61,486 nt of DNA, from assembly GCF_016429155.1 (NCBI RefSeq), contig NZ_JAELUC010000014.1, positions 1 through 61,486 on the forward strand. Reading direction: 5' to 3'. The notes beneath the pieces are model-generated. The model did no database searches. It saw nothing but the letters and a program-made list of their open reading frames with translations, and was not told where the DNA came from. Positions 26,200-35,021 of the stretch are shown piece by piece (position 1 is the first letter of the stretch; each line of letters starts with the position of its first letter). A program made the position numbers and the translations under genes. The stretch is from Pedobacter sp. ASV12 (GTDB lineage Bacteria > Bacteroidota > Bacteroidia > Sphingobacteriales > Sphingobacteriaceae).

Positions 26200-26335
26200 G
26201 GTTAGGGCTTATGGGTTGCGAGTTACGGGTTGTGGGTTGCGAGTTACAAGTTGCGAGTTGAAAAGCTTAAAGCTCAAAGCAGATTACACTATTTCCTACT
26301 CCCAATTTTCTATTCCCTGTTCCTCCAAACAACTA
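26200..26335. repeat. Clearest G-rich/C-rich spacer element
   Basis: The left half reiterates GGGTTGCGAGTTAC-like words (three copies between 26213 and 26262; roughly twenty G against five C). After a short GAAAAGCTTAAAGCTC turn, the right half is C/T-rich (CCTACTCCCAATTTTC, TTCCCTGTTCCTCC). The halves are loosely complementary. It lies between convergent genes and has no coding potential. Confidence 0.7.
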
Positions 26336-26341
26336 ATATGG

Positions 26342-28363
26342 TTAATCATAAAAATTCCAGCTTACGCCGAATTTCAATAAACGATCGGGCATTGGGTACC
26401 TGTTAACCGTATAAAAGCCATTGCTAAACAAGCCTTGGTTCACGTAGTCGTATTTCAGGAAGAGGTTGGCTCTGCGCAAACCCGCCTTGATCCAAACATC
26501 AACTACGGGCTTGGTGCCTAGTTTAACAGGGTCGCCATTGTAGAACTGGCTGGTTGCCGGCGAATAAGAAAGCGCCGAATAGGCTGTATTGTACCTGATA
26601 TCGAAACCGATTTGTGTTTTTAAAGCCTTAAACAAAGTTTGCTCTTTATAAATGCTATTGAAAGTATACACTTCGGGTGTTCGTAAGATGTCTTTGCTGT
26701 CTGTTTTTTGATAAACCACGTAGGCATCCAAATGGAAGCTTCTATAGGTAAACTTCTTGCCTACGCTCACCTGCAGCAAATTGATGCTTCCGGCGGCTTG
26801 TTGCGGCGCAATGCCATTTTTGGCATCGGCGGCAAAATACAGGTAGTTATCAATTAAATAATAAGCGGCTGAAGCATCAAAACCATATCTTGGGTTAAGA
26901 TAGTTAAAGGTAAAATTGACCGTTTTCGTTCTGTCGAAGTTGTTTACCCAATCATAATAGTTGCCAAAATAGCGCGAATAGATCTCTTCGGGCGATTTAT
27001 TCTGCATATAGGCTCCCAGTACAATTTGCCCGGCCTTGTTGCCCAAAAGTACATTGCTCTTGGCCTCGTAAAGGAAATCGCCGGTATTTTCGCCCTGAAA
27101 TATCTGTTGCAGGTTCAGGTTGATATCAACCTTGTTGCTAAAGCGATAGCCTAAAGCCCCCAACAAGCTGATATTCTGAAAAGAAGCATCATGACTGTAA
27201 TACAAGCTGCGATCGCGCAGCAAGCCTTGTTGCGCATAGCTGTAGAAATCGTGCCTGATCCCCGCATCGATTTTCAGCTCGTTCTTGCCCAAGAAACCGC
27301 TTCCCCTGCCCCGCAGGAAAAAAGTATACACAAAATCGTTCTGCAAATGTTTTACGCTGGTCGAATCGTTGGTAAAAACAGAGTCGACCGGATGGATCTT
27401 ATCAGGAAACGGCGTTCCCACAACAATGGCCTTGTAAGCATCTATCTCATCTTTTTTAAACGAATAAGCGCTTTTGGTGTAAACGAGAGTATGTGTAATC
27501 TTATTGGTAGGCAAGATGCTTTGGTTACTGGCATTCAGCGTACTGTCTATGCGCCCTACAAAATAGCTTTGGCGTATCATGAAAGAATTTTTTCGCCACA
27601 GCTGCTTGGCTGTACCGAGCCTAACGGGCTCTGCCTGCTTGTCAACTAACGAACCACTGGTTTGCGTAAAGATGGTATCTTTGAGAATAGACCCGTTTTC
27701 TTGGGCCTTAAAAGTATTAAAAACGGCATCGGCCCAGAGGTTATAGCGCTTGTTTGGCGATTGGAACCAAATAAACAAGGCTGCATTGAGCACATCGCCA
27801 CGCTGATGGGTATAAGCGCCATTGGCTCCGATACGATCAAAATTAGCCCCAAAATTGAAGTTCTTGTTTACGTTTTGCGAATGGACGATTTTAAGCACCT
27901 GCTCTTTATCAGAACCATTTACATAATATAAACTTGTAAAGGGCGTTCGAGCGCGATAAAATTTCACGTCATCGTAATTAAGCGCATAGTAATCCATGGC
28001 GTGAAAGCCAGCATCAAAACCGATGTTTTTTCTCGGATCGAACAGCAATGAAGTAGCCGAGAGGCCCATTACCCCTGTCCCTACAGTAGGCCTACGCGGC
28101 TGCAACAACACGCTAAAATTCTGGATGCCGGTAAGGCCGGTATCAATAGGCAACGTGTGGATGCTGTCTTTGGTTAAGCGCAGGGTGGTATACCTGATGT
28201 ATTTCGAATCGAATATTACCGAATCTTTTGCGTCTTCTTCCTTCTTCCGCAAAGAATCGAGTTCCTTATTATTGGTTACACTGGTTTTCAGGTCTTGCGC
28301 AAACAGTTGCGAAGCACAAAAAGCCAGGTTGCAGCACAGAAGAAAGGCAATGAGTTTCTGCAT
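26342..28363 (-). CDS. Putative outer-membrane beta-barrel porin (Porin_10 family)
   Basis: A 673-residue protein with signal peptide (LIAFLLCCNLAFCASQLFAQ). The long C-terminal part has alternating hydrophobic strands and ends with the aromatic signature KFGVSWNFYD, expected for an outer-membrane barrel. Segments such as QNFSVLLQPRRPTVGTG and YALNYDDVKFYRARTPF are typical of the Bacteroidota 'putative porin' family. The substrate is unknown. Its start overlaps the punA stop by one base (TAATG), so translation is probably coupled to punA. Confidence 0.83.
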   Translation of the reverse strand: MQKLIAFLLCCNLAFCASQLFAQDLKTSVTNNKELDSLRKKEEDAKDSVIFDSKYIRYTTLRLTKDSIHTLPIDTGLTGIQNFSVLLQPRRPTVGTGVMGLSATSLLFDPRKNIGFDAGFHAMDYYALNYDDVKFYRARTPFTSLYYVNGSDKEQVLKIVHSQNVNKNFNFGANFDRIGANGAYTHQRGDVLNAALFIWFQSPNKRYNLWADAVFNTFKAQENGSILKDTIFTQTSGSLVDKQAEPVRLGTAKQLWRKNSFMIRQSYFVGRIDSTLNASNQSILPTNKITHTLVYTKSAYSFKKDEIDAYKAIVVGTPFPDKIHPVDSVFTNDSTSVKHLQNDFVYTFFLRGRGSGFLGKNELKIDAGIRHDFYSYAQQGLLRDRSLYYSHDASFQNISLLGALGYRFSNKVDINLNLQQIFQGENTGDFLYEAKSNVLLGNKAGQIVLGAYMQNKSPEEIYSRYFGNYYDWVNNFDRTKTVNFTFNYLNPRYGFDASAAYYLIDNYLYFAADAKNGIAPQQAAGSINLLQVSVGKKFTYRSFHLDAYVVYQKTDSKDILRTPEVYTFNSIYKEQTLFKALKTQIGFDIRYNTAYSALSYSPATSQFYNGDPVKLGTKPVVDVWIKAGLRRANLFLKYDYVNQGLFSNGFYTVNRYPMPDRLLKFGVSWNFYD

Positions 28364-29178
28364 TATAGGGAAGAAATAAGCTGGCTAAGAATTTGTGTCA
28401 TTTTGGGTTCTGCATGCGCCGCGGTTGCTAGAATATCTTCTAGGCTAAAAGGCTGCAGGTCTTCCGGAAAACCCTCGTCGGTTAGTACAGAAATGGCAAA
28501 AACCGGCAAACCGGCATGGTTGGCCACAATCACTTCAGGTACGGTGCTCATGCCCACGGCATCGCCACCAATAATACGCAGGTATTTGTACTCGGCCTTG
28601 GTTTCTAAATTCGGACCGGTTACGGCCACATACACGCCTTGATGACAGGTAATCTTGGCTTCTTGGGCAATTTTCAAGCCTTTGGCAATCAGCTCGCGAT
28701 TGTAAGGCTGGCTCATATCGGGGAAACGTGGACCCAAATCATCATTATTGATACCACGCAAAGGGCTTTCGTGCTGCAGGTTGATGTGGTCGTTGATGAT
28801 CATTAAATCGCCTTTCTTAAAATCCGGATTCAGCGAGCCGGCCGCATTCGATACGAAAAGGTACTGAATGCCCAAGGCCTTTAATACCCTGATGGGAAAA
28901 GTAATCTGCTGCATGCTGTAGCCTTCGTAATAATGCAGCCTGCCCTGCATGGCCACTACTTTTTTGCCCTGCAAAGTACCAAAAATCAAACGGCCAGAAT
29001 GGAACTCGAGTGTAGAAATCGGGAAATTGGGAATACTGGCATACAGTACGCTGTGGCTAACTTCAATTTCTTTGACCAAACCGCCAAGGCCTGTGCCCAG
29101 TACGATGCCGACTTCGGGTTTAAAATCTTCTATTTTATGCTTGAGGTAGGTTACTGACTCTTTTAGTTCTTGCAACAT
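28363..29178 (-). CDS. punA: Purine-nucleoside phosphorylase
   Basis: Splits purine (deoxy)ribonucleosides with phosphate to base and ribose-1-phosphate in purine salvage. 271 residues match the trimeric PNP class. GIVLGTGLGGL holds the phosphate loop, MQGRLHYYEGYS supplies His and Tyr near the active site, FVSNAAGSLNPDFKKGDLM follows, and VGMSTVPEVIVANH with the closing VLTDEGF carry base-binding residues. Its first 44 nt overlap the end of lpxK. It is the middle gene of lpxK-punA-porin. Confidence 0.94.
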   Translation of the reverse strand: MLQELKESVTYLKHKIEDFKPEVGIVLGTGLGGLVKEIEVSHSVLYASIPNFPISTLEFHSGRLIFGTLQGKKVVAMQGRLHYYEGYSMQQITFPIRVLKALGIQYLFVSNAAGSLNPDFKKGDLMIINDHINLQHESPLRGINNDDLGPRFPDMSQPYNRELIAKGLKIAQEAKITCHQGVYVAVTGPNLETKAEYKYLRIIGGDAVGMSTVPEVIVANHAGLPVFAISVLTDEGFPEDLQPFSLEDILATAAHAEPKMTQILSQLISSL

Positions 29179-30208
29179 AGTCTAATATATTTTGGTCAAA
29201 GGTTTGCTTATCTGTAACAGCCAAATCTATCTGGATCGGCAGGTAGAATATCGGCAAATTTAAGAGTAAATCTTTTAAATTATCTCCTAATAAACGCTTA
29301 CTATCCTTTTCTGTTGTAATTATAATCTTTTCTTTTGAAGAATGCTCGCCAAAGGCCTTAACCAGTTGCCTGATATCGTCTTGGCTAAAATGGTAATGGT
29401 CTGGAAATTCGAAAGCCACGAGGTTTGGGGTCTGGCTTTTCAAATAATTGGCCAGGGGAACGGGGTTGGCAATACCGGTGAGCAAAAATACCGTGGTTGT
29501 TGCCCGAACAGACTGGTTTTCGCCACCAAACAAAGGCACCAGTTCTCCGTATTTGATCGAGGCAAACGAAAGGGTCTGTTGATCATGTAGCAAAAAACCC
29601 TTGCCTATCTCCTCCTTCACCTCTTGGCTTATCGCCACAGGTACCTTGGTTATCAACAGGGCATCGGCACGCCTGTAGGCATTAAAAGGTTCGCGCAAAT
29701 TGCCCATCGGCAACAAAAACTGCCAGTGCATGAAAGAAGCAAAATCGAACAACAGGATATTGAAGCCGGCTTTTACCGCCCGGTGCTGAAAGGCATCGTC
29801 GAGCAGGATCACCTCATGATTGGCCTTGAGCTGGTTAATACCCTTTACGCGGTCTTCGCAAACGGCCACAGTTACGTGTGGAAATTTTTGATGGTACTGC
29901 AAAGGCTCGTCGCCAATCGTTTCGGCTGTAGCATGGGCATCGGCCAACACAAAGCCCTTGGTTTTCCGTCCGTAGCCACGGCTCAGGATGGCCACCTGAT
30001 AATCGGCCAGCAGCCTTACCAAATATTCGGTGGTAGGCGTTTTGCCCGTACCGCCAACGACCACGTTGCCGATACAAATAACAGGCAAATCAAAACGCAC
30101 TGATTTAAAAATGCCCCAATCGTACAGCTTGTTCCTAAGCATAACCACCATGCCGTAGAGCAAGGCAAACGGAAAAAGTAAGAGGCGCAGGTATCTAAGC
30201 ATGTTCAA
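29135..30208 (-). CDS. lpxK: Tetraacyldisaccharide 4'-kinase
   Basis: Phosphorylates the 4' position of the lipid A precursor at the inner membrane, using ATP. The protein has 357 residues with an N-terminal membrane helix (YLRLLLFPFALLYGMVVML), the P-loop GGTGKT at 52-57, then LSRGYGRKTKGF, VILLDDAFQHR (the Walker B-like DDxxQHR) and LLPMGNLREP. The C-terminus overlaps punA by 44 nt in another frame, an unusually long overlap for these families. The last residues (about 340-357) are poorly conserved in appearance and may be a local extension. Confidence 0.95.
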   Translation of the reverse strand: MNMLRYLRLLLFPFALLYGMVVMLRNKLYDWGIFKSVRFDLPVICIGNVVVGGTGKTPTTEYLVRLLADYQVAILSRGYGRKTKGFVLADAHATAETIGDEPLQYHQKFPHVTVAVCEDRVKGINQLKANHEVILLDDAFQHRAVKAGFNILLFDFASFMHWQFLLPMGNLREPFNAYRRADALLITKVPVAISQEVKEEIGKGFLLHDQQTLSFASIKYGELVPLFGGENQSVRATTTVFLLTGIANPVPLANYLKSQTPNLVAFEFPDHYHFSQDDIRQLVKAFGEHSSKEKIIITTEKDSKRLLGDNLKDLLLNLPIFYLPIQIDLAVTDKQTFDQNILDYVARTKRVSNLPQA

Positions 30209-30348
30209 GGTTCAAAAATAGCTATTATTAACCGTACTACCTTATGCATCGTGTACAAAGGCCTTTAATTGTGAAAATGCCATGGAAAGCAGAGAAATAA
30301 ACCGCACCTTTATGCCGCTATTTTACAATGGCATTAAACTATAAAACC

Positions 30349-30356
30349 TATCTTTG
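30349..30356 (+). promoter_or_regulatory. Predicted -7 element of the pruA promoter
   Basis: TATCTTTG is an exact match to TAnnTTTG, 20 nt before the ATG. The upstream TTTTAC (30321-30326) is a weak -33 candidate at a slightly long spacing. Confidence 0.5.
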
Positions 30357-30376
30357 TACAAACAAGAATTTAATTT

Positions 30377-32011
30377 ATGCTTAAAGGATTTTTTAACGTA
30401 CCTGCTCCTGTTAACGAACCCATTTTGGGTTACGCACCAGGAAGTAAAGAACGCGAATTGTTAAAAGCGGCGCTAGCCGAAAGCCGCTCAAAAGTGATCG
30501 ATATCCCGATGTATATCGGCAGCGAAGAAGTCTATACCGAAGACCAGGGAAAAATTACCCCTCCGCACGACCACCAGCATTTGTTGGCCAACTATAGCAA
30601 GGGCAACAAAAACCACGTAAGCCAAGCCATTGATGCCGCTTTGGCCGCCAAGGCCGATTGGGAAAACCTGGCATGGGAGCACCGTGCCGCCATCTTCTTA
30701 AAAGCTGCCGACCTGATCGCAGGTCCGTACCGTTATAAATTAAATGCGGCCACCATGTTGGGGCAGAGCAAAAACGCTTTCCAGGCCGAAATCGACTCGG
30801 CTTGCGAGCTGATCGACTTTTTGCGTTTCAACGTGAGCTACATGACCGAGATCTATAAGCAACAACCTCCGGTATCGCCTCGTGGCAGCTGGAACCGCGT
30901 AGAACAACGTCCGTTAGAGGGCTTCGTGTTTGCCTTAACTCCGTTTAACTTTACCGCCATTGCCGGTAACCTGCCTACTTCGGTGGCCATGATGGGCAAT
31001 GTGGTGGTATGGAAACCAGCGAATACCCAAATCTATGCCGCCAATGTATTGATGCAGATTTTCCGCGAAGCGGGTTTGCCAGACGGTGTCATCAACCTGG
31101 TTTATGTTTCTGGTCCTGATGCAGGCGACGTGATTTTCTCTCACCCTGATTTTGCGGGCATCCACTTTACCGGATCTACCGGCGTTTTCCAAGACATCTG
31201 GAAAACCATCGGCACCAATATCCACAAATACAAAACCTATCCGCGCATTGTAGGCGAAACTGGTGGCAAAGACTTCATCTTGGTGCACGGCTCTGCTGAT
31301 GCCGAGGTATCGAGCACAGCCATCATCCGTGGCGCTTTCGAATATCAAGGACAAAAATGTTCTGCGGCTTCGAGGGTATATATTGCCAAAAGCCTGTGGC
31401 CAAAAATCAAAGAACTGATGTTGAGGGATTTGGCTACCTTTAAAATGGGCCCAACCGAAGATTTCAGCAACTTCATCAATGCGGTTATCGACGAGAAATC
31501 GTTCAACAGCTTGGCCAAATATATCGACGCCGCCAAAAACGACAAAGGCGTTGAAATTATTGCCGGTGGCAACTACGACAAGTCTAAAGGCTATTTCATC
31601 GAGCCTACGGTCTTAGTGGTCGACGACCCGAAATACACCACCATGTGCGAAGAGCTATTTGGCCCGGTATTAACCATTTTTGTATACGACGACAAAGATT
31701 TCGATAAAACTTTAGCTATCATTGACAGCACTTCCATCTATGCTTTAACGGGTGCCGTAATTGGCCAAGACCGTTATGCTTTAGAAAAAGCGACCCAACG
31801 CCTGCGCAATGCGGCCGGCAACTTCTACATCAACGACAAATGTACGGGTGCAGTAGTTGGTCAACAGCCATTTGGTGGCGCAAGAGGCAGCGGCACCAAC
31901 GATAAGGCAGGCTCGATGATCAATTTGCTGCGCTGGGTTTCTCCACGTACCATCAAAGAAACCTTCGATCCGCCGAAAGATTATCGCTATCCGTTTTTAG
32001 CAGAGAACTAA
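30377..32011 (+). CDS. pruA: L-glutamate gamma-semialdehyde (1-pyrroline-5-carboxylate) dehydrogenase
   Basis: Oxidises glutamate semialdehyde to glutamate with NAD, the second step of proline breakdown. 544 residues match the stand-alone eukaryote-type enzyme; there is no PutA proline dehydrogenase fusion. The aldehyde dehydrogenase residues are Glu294 in VGETGGKD and nucleophile Cys328 in GQKCSAASR. The cofactor region FTGSTG, the product-binding TGAVVGQQPFGGARGSGTND and the N-terminal LKGFFNVPAPVNEPI are all typical. A terminator follows. The divergent LPS gene cluster and convergent AraC gene leave it monocistronic. Confidence 0.96.
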   Translation: MLKGFFNVPAPVNEPILGYAPGSKERELLKAALAESRSKVIDIPMYIGSEEVYTEDQGKITPPHDHQHLLANYSKGNKNHVSQAIDAALAAKADWENLAWEHRAAIFLKAADLIAGPYRYKLNAATMLGQSKNAFQAEIDSACELIDFLRFNVSYMTEIYKQQPPVSPRGSWNRVEQRPLEGFVFALTPFNFTAIAGNLPTSVAMMGNVVVWKPANTQIYAANVLMQIFREAGLPDGVINLVYVSGPDAGDVIFSHPDFAGIHFTGSTGVFQDIWKTIGTNIHKYKTYPRIVGETGGKDFILVHGSADAEVSSTAIIRGAFEYQGQKCSAASRVYIAKSLWPKIKELMLRDLATFKMGPTEDFSNFINAVIDEKSFNSLAKYIDAAKNDKGVEIIAGGNYDKSKGYFIEPTVLVVDDPKYTTMCEELFGPVLTIFVYDDKDFDKTLAIIDSTSIYALTGAVIGQDRYALEKATQRLRNAAGNFYINDKCTGAVVGQQPFGGARGSGTNDKAGSMINLLRWVSPRTIKETFDPPKDYRYPFLAEN

Positions 32012-32101
32012 CAACACTTGCGAAGTTTTAAAACGGCTTGGCCCACAAATTCACCATTGAAAACCAAGCAATTAAAAATAAAGCTTCGCAAATATATCCA
32101 C

Positions 32102-32127
32102 AAAAGGCCGGTTAATCCGGCCTTTTT
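32102..32127 (+). terminator. Terminator of pruA, overlapping the AraC gene end
   Basis: Arms AAAAGGCCGG (32102-32111) and CCGGCCTTTT (32117-32126) with loop TTAAT, followed by T residues. Its right edge covers the last base of the convergent AraC gene, and the mirror A/T tracts allow it to work in both directions. Confidence 0.92.
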
Positions 32128-33031
32128 ATTTTTTCATTTTCCTGTAAGCCGAAGGCGATACATGCATCCATTTGCTAAACAGGCGAGAAAAATAATAAGG
32201 ATCTTTAAAGCCAACCGTATTCGAAATCTGTTTGATAGAAAAATCGGTAAATTGCAGCTGCTGACAGGCTTTTTGTATTTTGAGGTGGTTAAAATAGTCG
32301 GTAGGCGAATACCCGGTAGCCGACCTGAACACCAAAGAAAAATGCGAAACAGAGAGATTAGCCCTATCGGCAAAATCTTTAAGGGCAATGCTGGCGCCTA
32401 GGTTATGTTGCATAAACTTAATTACTTCGCTTACCACCTGGTTGCTGTTTTTCAGTTCTACGCGACCAAATTTGTCTTCATACAAAATAGAAGAAAGGAA
32501 ATGGTAAAAGGCCATGGTGATGAAACGCAGGTTGTCGTCGCTGTAGCCGTTTTCGAGGGTAAGGTAGATTTCCTCAAAAATCCTGATCCGGTTTTCGTTA
32601 AAGATGATTTTGGGTTCCAGGCCACTCACCTGCTCGGAAATGAGCTCGATAATCTGTCCTGATAACTTGCCTTTAAAATGAACCCAATAAATACTCCAGG
32701 GATTTTGCTCGTCGGCGCCATAGCTATGTTTGGTACCGAGGGGAATGATAAAAAAAGTAGACGGCGAGATTGCCACCGGCTGCCCTTCCACTTCTATCCA
32801 GCCCGTGCCATCAACGCAATAAATTAAGATGTGCTGTTCGGCGCCTTCCTCGCGCACTACAAAATGGTTTTTGGCTTTCGGAAAATAACCAATATCGGTA
32901 ATATAAATCTGTTTGGTAATGGGATCTTTCTTTAAAAAAGTGCTTTCAACCTTTTTGGGCAGCACAATATGCCTTTGGCCCTCAAAGCCCTCTCTTTTTT
33001 TGATTCTTACCAGGGATTGATGTTTTTTCAT
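32126..33031 (-). CDS. AraC-family transcriptional regulator
   Basis: A 301-residue one-domain-sensor AraC protein. The N-terminal cupin-type AraC binding domain (about residues 45-160: GTGWIEVEGQPVAISPSTFFIIPLG, then HSYGADEQNPWSIYWVHFKG) is of the sugar-sensing kind. The C-terminal pair of helix-turn-helix motifs is LKDFADRANLSVSHFSLVFR and IKQISNTVGFKDPYYFSRLF, ending in SPSAYRKM. No obvious target operon adjoins; the nearest genes (pruA, DUF2157) do not suggest a sugar. Target and inducer are unknown. Confidence 0.92.
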   Translation of the reverse strand: MKKHQSLVRIKKREGFEGQRHIVLPKKVESTFLKKDPITKQIYITDIGYFPKAKNHFVVREEGAEQHILIYCVDGTGWIEVEGQPVAISPSTFFIIPLGTKHSYGADEQNPWSIYWVHFKGKLSGQIIELISEQVSGLEPKIIFNENRIRIFEEIYLTLENGYSDDNLRFITMAFYHFLSSILYEDKFGRVELKNSNQVVSEVIKFMQHNLGASIALKDFADRANLSVSHFSLVFRSATGYSPTDYFNHLKIQKACQQLQFTDFSIKQISNTVGFKDPYYFSRLFSKWMHVSPSAYRKMKK

Positions 33032-33156
33032 GGCAGCATAAACCTCCTGGCCTTGACAAAGACGAGCAAACGAGGTTATATTTGGTTTTCTTTGCCGAAA
33101 GATAGCAAAAGATAGTTACAACAAAAGCTGATGACCTCAGGCAGGGCATAGTTTTA

Positions 33157-33188
33157 TTTGTTTCTTTTAAATGTCCATGCTATCTTTA
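33157..33188 (+). promoter_or_regulatory. Predicted promoter of the DUF2157 gene, close to the start codon
   Basis: TTTG (33157-33160), a 20-bp spacer, then TATCTTTA (33181-33188, one mismatch to TAnnTTTG). The ATG is at 33196, so the transcript would start at or within a few bases of the start codon. Confidence 0.55.
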
Positions 33189-33195
33189 GGTACAG

Positions 33196-34230
33196 ATGAA
33201 AATCGACAAGGACAAAAGCGAGTTTTTAGACGAGGTAATCGAGCAGTGGAAAACCGACGGACTGATAGATGCTGATACCGAAACCAAGCTGAAAAAAAGT
33301 TACGAAACCAAGGCTTTCGACTGGCTAAGGTTGGCTCAATATTCTTTTTGGATTGCCATGGCCTGTGGTTTCATCTCGCTTGGCGCATTTTTGATAGACG
33401 ATTCGGTACTCAACTACCTGAAAAGAATATACCAAACGCCCAACATCATCATCAGCATTTTATCAGCTGCTGGTGCCGGCTGGCTGTACTATGTTGGCTT
33501 TAAGCGCAAAAAACACCATAGCGAACGCAGGTTTAGCAACGAGGCCATCCTGTTTAGTGCCATTCTGCTCACCGCCAACGCCCTTGCTTACTTCGGCAAA
33601 ACCATCGATAACGGCAGCAGACATTTTTCTGTTCTCATTCTCATTTCGGTATTTGTTTATGGTACCATCGGCTACCTGTACCGTTCTAAACTGACTTGGA
33701 TTTTTGCCCTGATTTCGTTGGCAGCTTGGTTCGGCACAGAAACCGGTTACCTGAGTAGAAGCAATTATTATTTCCTGGGCATGAACTACCCCTTGCGCTT
33801 TGTATTTTTTGGGCTGGCGGTAACTGCATTGGCCTTTTTGTTGCGCAACCATAAAAAATGGGGCTATTTTTTTGAGGCGAGCTATGTTTGCGGCATGGTT
33901 TATCTATTTGTATCGCTGTGGTTTTTATCGGTTTTTGGCAATTATGGAACATTGGAAGCCTGGTATGGCATCAAGCAACTGAGCCTGTTCTATTACGCCA
34001 TTGTTTCGGCAGGAGCTTGCCTCCTCAGCATTTGGGCTGGCCTAAAATACAGAGACGAAGTGGCGCGCGAATTTGGCATCACCTTCTTGTTCCTGAACCT
34101 ATATACCCGCTATTTCGAATACTTTTGGGACAGTTGGCACAAGGCTCTTTTCTTTTTGGTGCTTGCGGCTTCTTTTTGGCTCATTGGCCGTAAGGCCGAA
34201 AAAATCTGGAACCTCGAGTTTCTCAAATGA
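33196..34230 (+). CDS. DUF2157 integral membrane protein
   Basis: A 344-residue protein. A soluble N-terminus with the DUF2157 pattern (FLDEVIEQWKTDGLIDADTE) precedes about ten membrane helices (first at about 50-68, last at about 315-335, FFLVLAASFWLIG). No transport or enzyme motif is visible, and the function of the family is not established. It is flanked by a predicted near-leaderless promoter and stands alone on the plus strand. Confidence 0.8.
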   Translation: MKIDKDKSEFLDEVIEQWKTDGLIDADTETKLKKSYETKAFDWLRLAQYSFWIAMACGFISLGAFLIDDSVLNYLKRIYQTPNIIISILSAAGAGWLYYVGFKRKKHHSERRFSNEAILFSAILLTANALAYFGKTIDNGSRHFSVLILISVFVYGTIGYLYRSKLTWIFALISLAAWFGTETGYLSRSNYYFLGMNYPLRFVFFGLAVTALAFLLRNHKKWGYFFEASYVCGMVYLFVSLWFLSVFGNYGTLEAWYGIKQLSLFYYAIVSAGACLLSIWAGLKYRDEVAREFGITFLFLNLYTRYFEYFWDSWHKALFFLVLAASFWLIGRKAEKIWNLEFLK

Positions 34231-34290
34231 ACCATCAAGCCCTACCCTAAGCAAGGCTTCATGCCAATTAGCGGCGTGTATTCCAATAAA

Positions 34291-34315
34291 AAAGCCATCT
34301 CCTAAGAGACGGCTT
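34291..34315 (-). terminator. Terminator of the SulP-carbonic anhydrase operon
   Basis: Arms AAGCCATCTC (34292-34301) and GAGACGGCTT (34306-34315) with one mismatch and a CTAA loop. On the minus strand the right-hand side continues as GGCTTTTTTATT, giving the T tract. Confidence 0.75.
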
Positions 34316-34339
34316 CTATTCAATTGACAATTGTTTTGC

Positions 34340-35017
34340 TTATTTATTGGCCTTCATTTTATACACCGGCGAAATATCAGCTGCGCTAGAAGCACTTACC
34401 TTCATGTCGCTGATCAAACCTGTTTTAAGGCTGTACACCCAAGCGTGTACTGATAGCTCCTGGCCTGCGGCCCAGGCATTTTGCACAATCGAGGTGCTCA
34501 TGATATTGGCTGCACCCTCAATGGCATTCAACTCTACCAAACGATCAAATTTACGGGTTTGGTCTTTAATGGTATCCAGTTCCCTGTCGTGAATGCGGTA
34601 AACATCCTTGATATTTCTCAACCAGTTGTCAATCAGGCCAACCTGCTTATCGCCAAGCGCCGCATTTACGCCACCGCAGCCATAATGGCCACAAACGATT
34701 ACATGTTTTACTTTAAGCACGTTTACCGAATAATCCAATACGCTCAGCAGGTTCATGTCGGTATGTGTAACCACATTGGCAATATTACGGTGTACAAAGA
34801 TATCGCCAGGCAAGGTATTGGTAATCTGGTTGGCGGGTACACGACTGTCGGAACAGCCGATCCATAGTACCGGAGGAGTCTGTCCAGCAGCCAAGCGGTC
34901 GAAAAAAGTGGGATCTTCATTTAAGGTTGCAGCAACCCATTCTTTATTGCCTTGCAATAAGCTCTCATAAGTAATAGCTTCTTGACGGTTATCTTTTTCT
35001 ACATTTTTTGCGCACAT
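34340..35017 (-). CDS. Beta-class carbonic anhydrase
   Basis: Interconverts CO2 and bicarbonate with zinc. The 225-residue protein shows the ligand set: Cys55 and Asp57 in C-S-D-S-R, His111 and Cys114 in HYGCGG. The N-terminal NKEWV and FDRLAAGQTPPVLWIGCSD are usual for the family, and no signal peptide is seen. The gene begins 4 nt after the SulP transporter stop, so the pair works as a unit: transporter brings in bicarbonate and the anhydrase equilibrates it. Confidence 0.94.
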   Translation of the reverse strand: MCAKNVEKDNRQEAITYESLLQGNKEWVAATLNEDPTFFDRLAAGQTPPVLWIGCSDSRVPANQITNTLPGDIFVHRNIANVVTHTDMNLLSVLDYSVNVLKVKHVIVCGHYGCGGVNAALGDKQVGLIDNWLRNIKDVYRIHDRELDTIKDQTRKFDRLVELNAIEGAANIMSTSIVQNAWAAGQELSVHAWVYSLKTGLISDMKVSASSAADISPVYKMKANK

Positions 35018-35021
35018 AATT

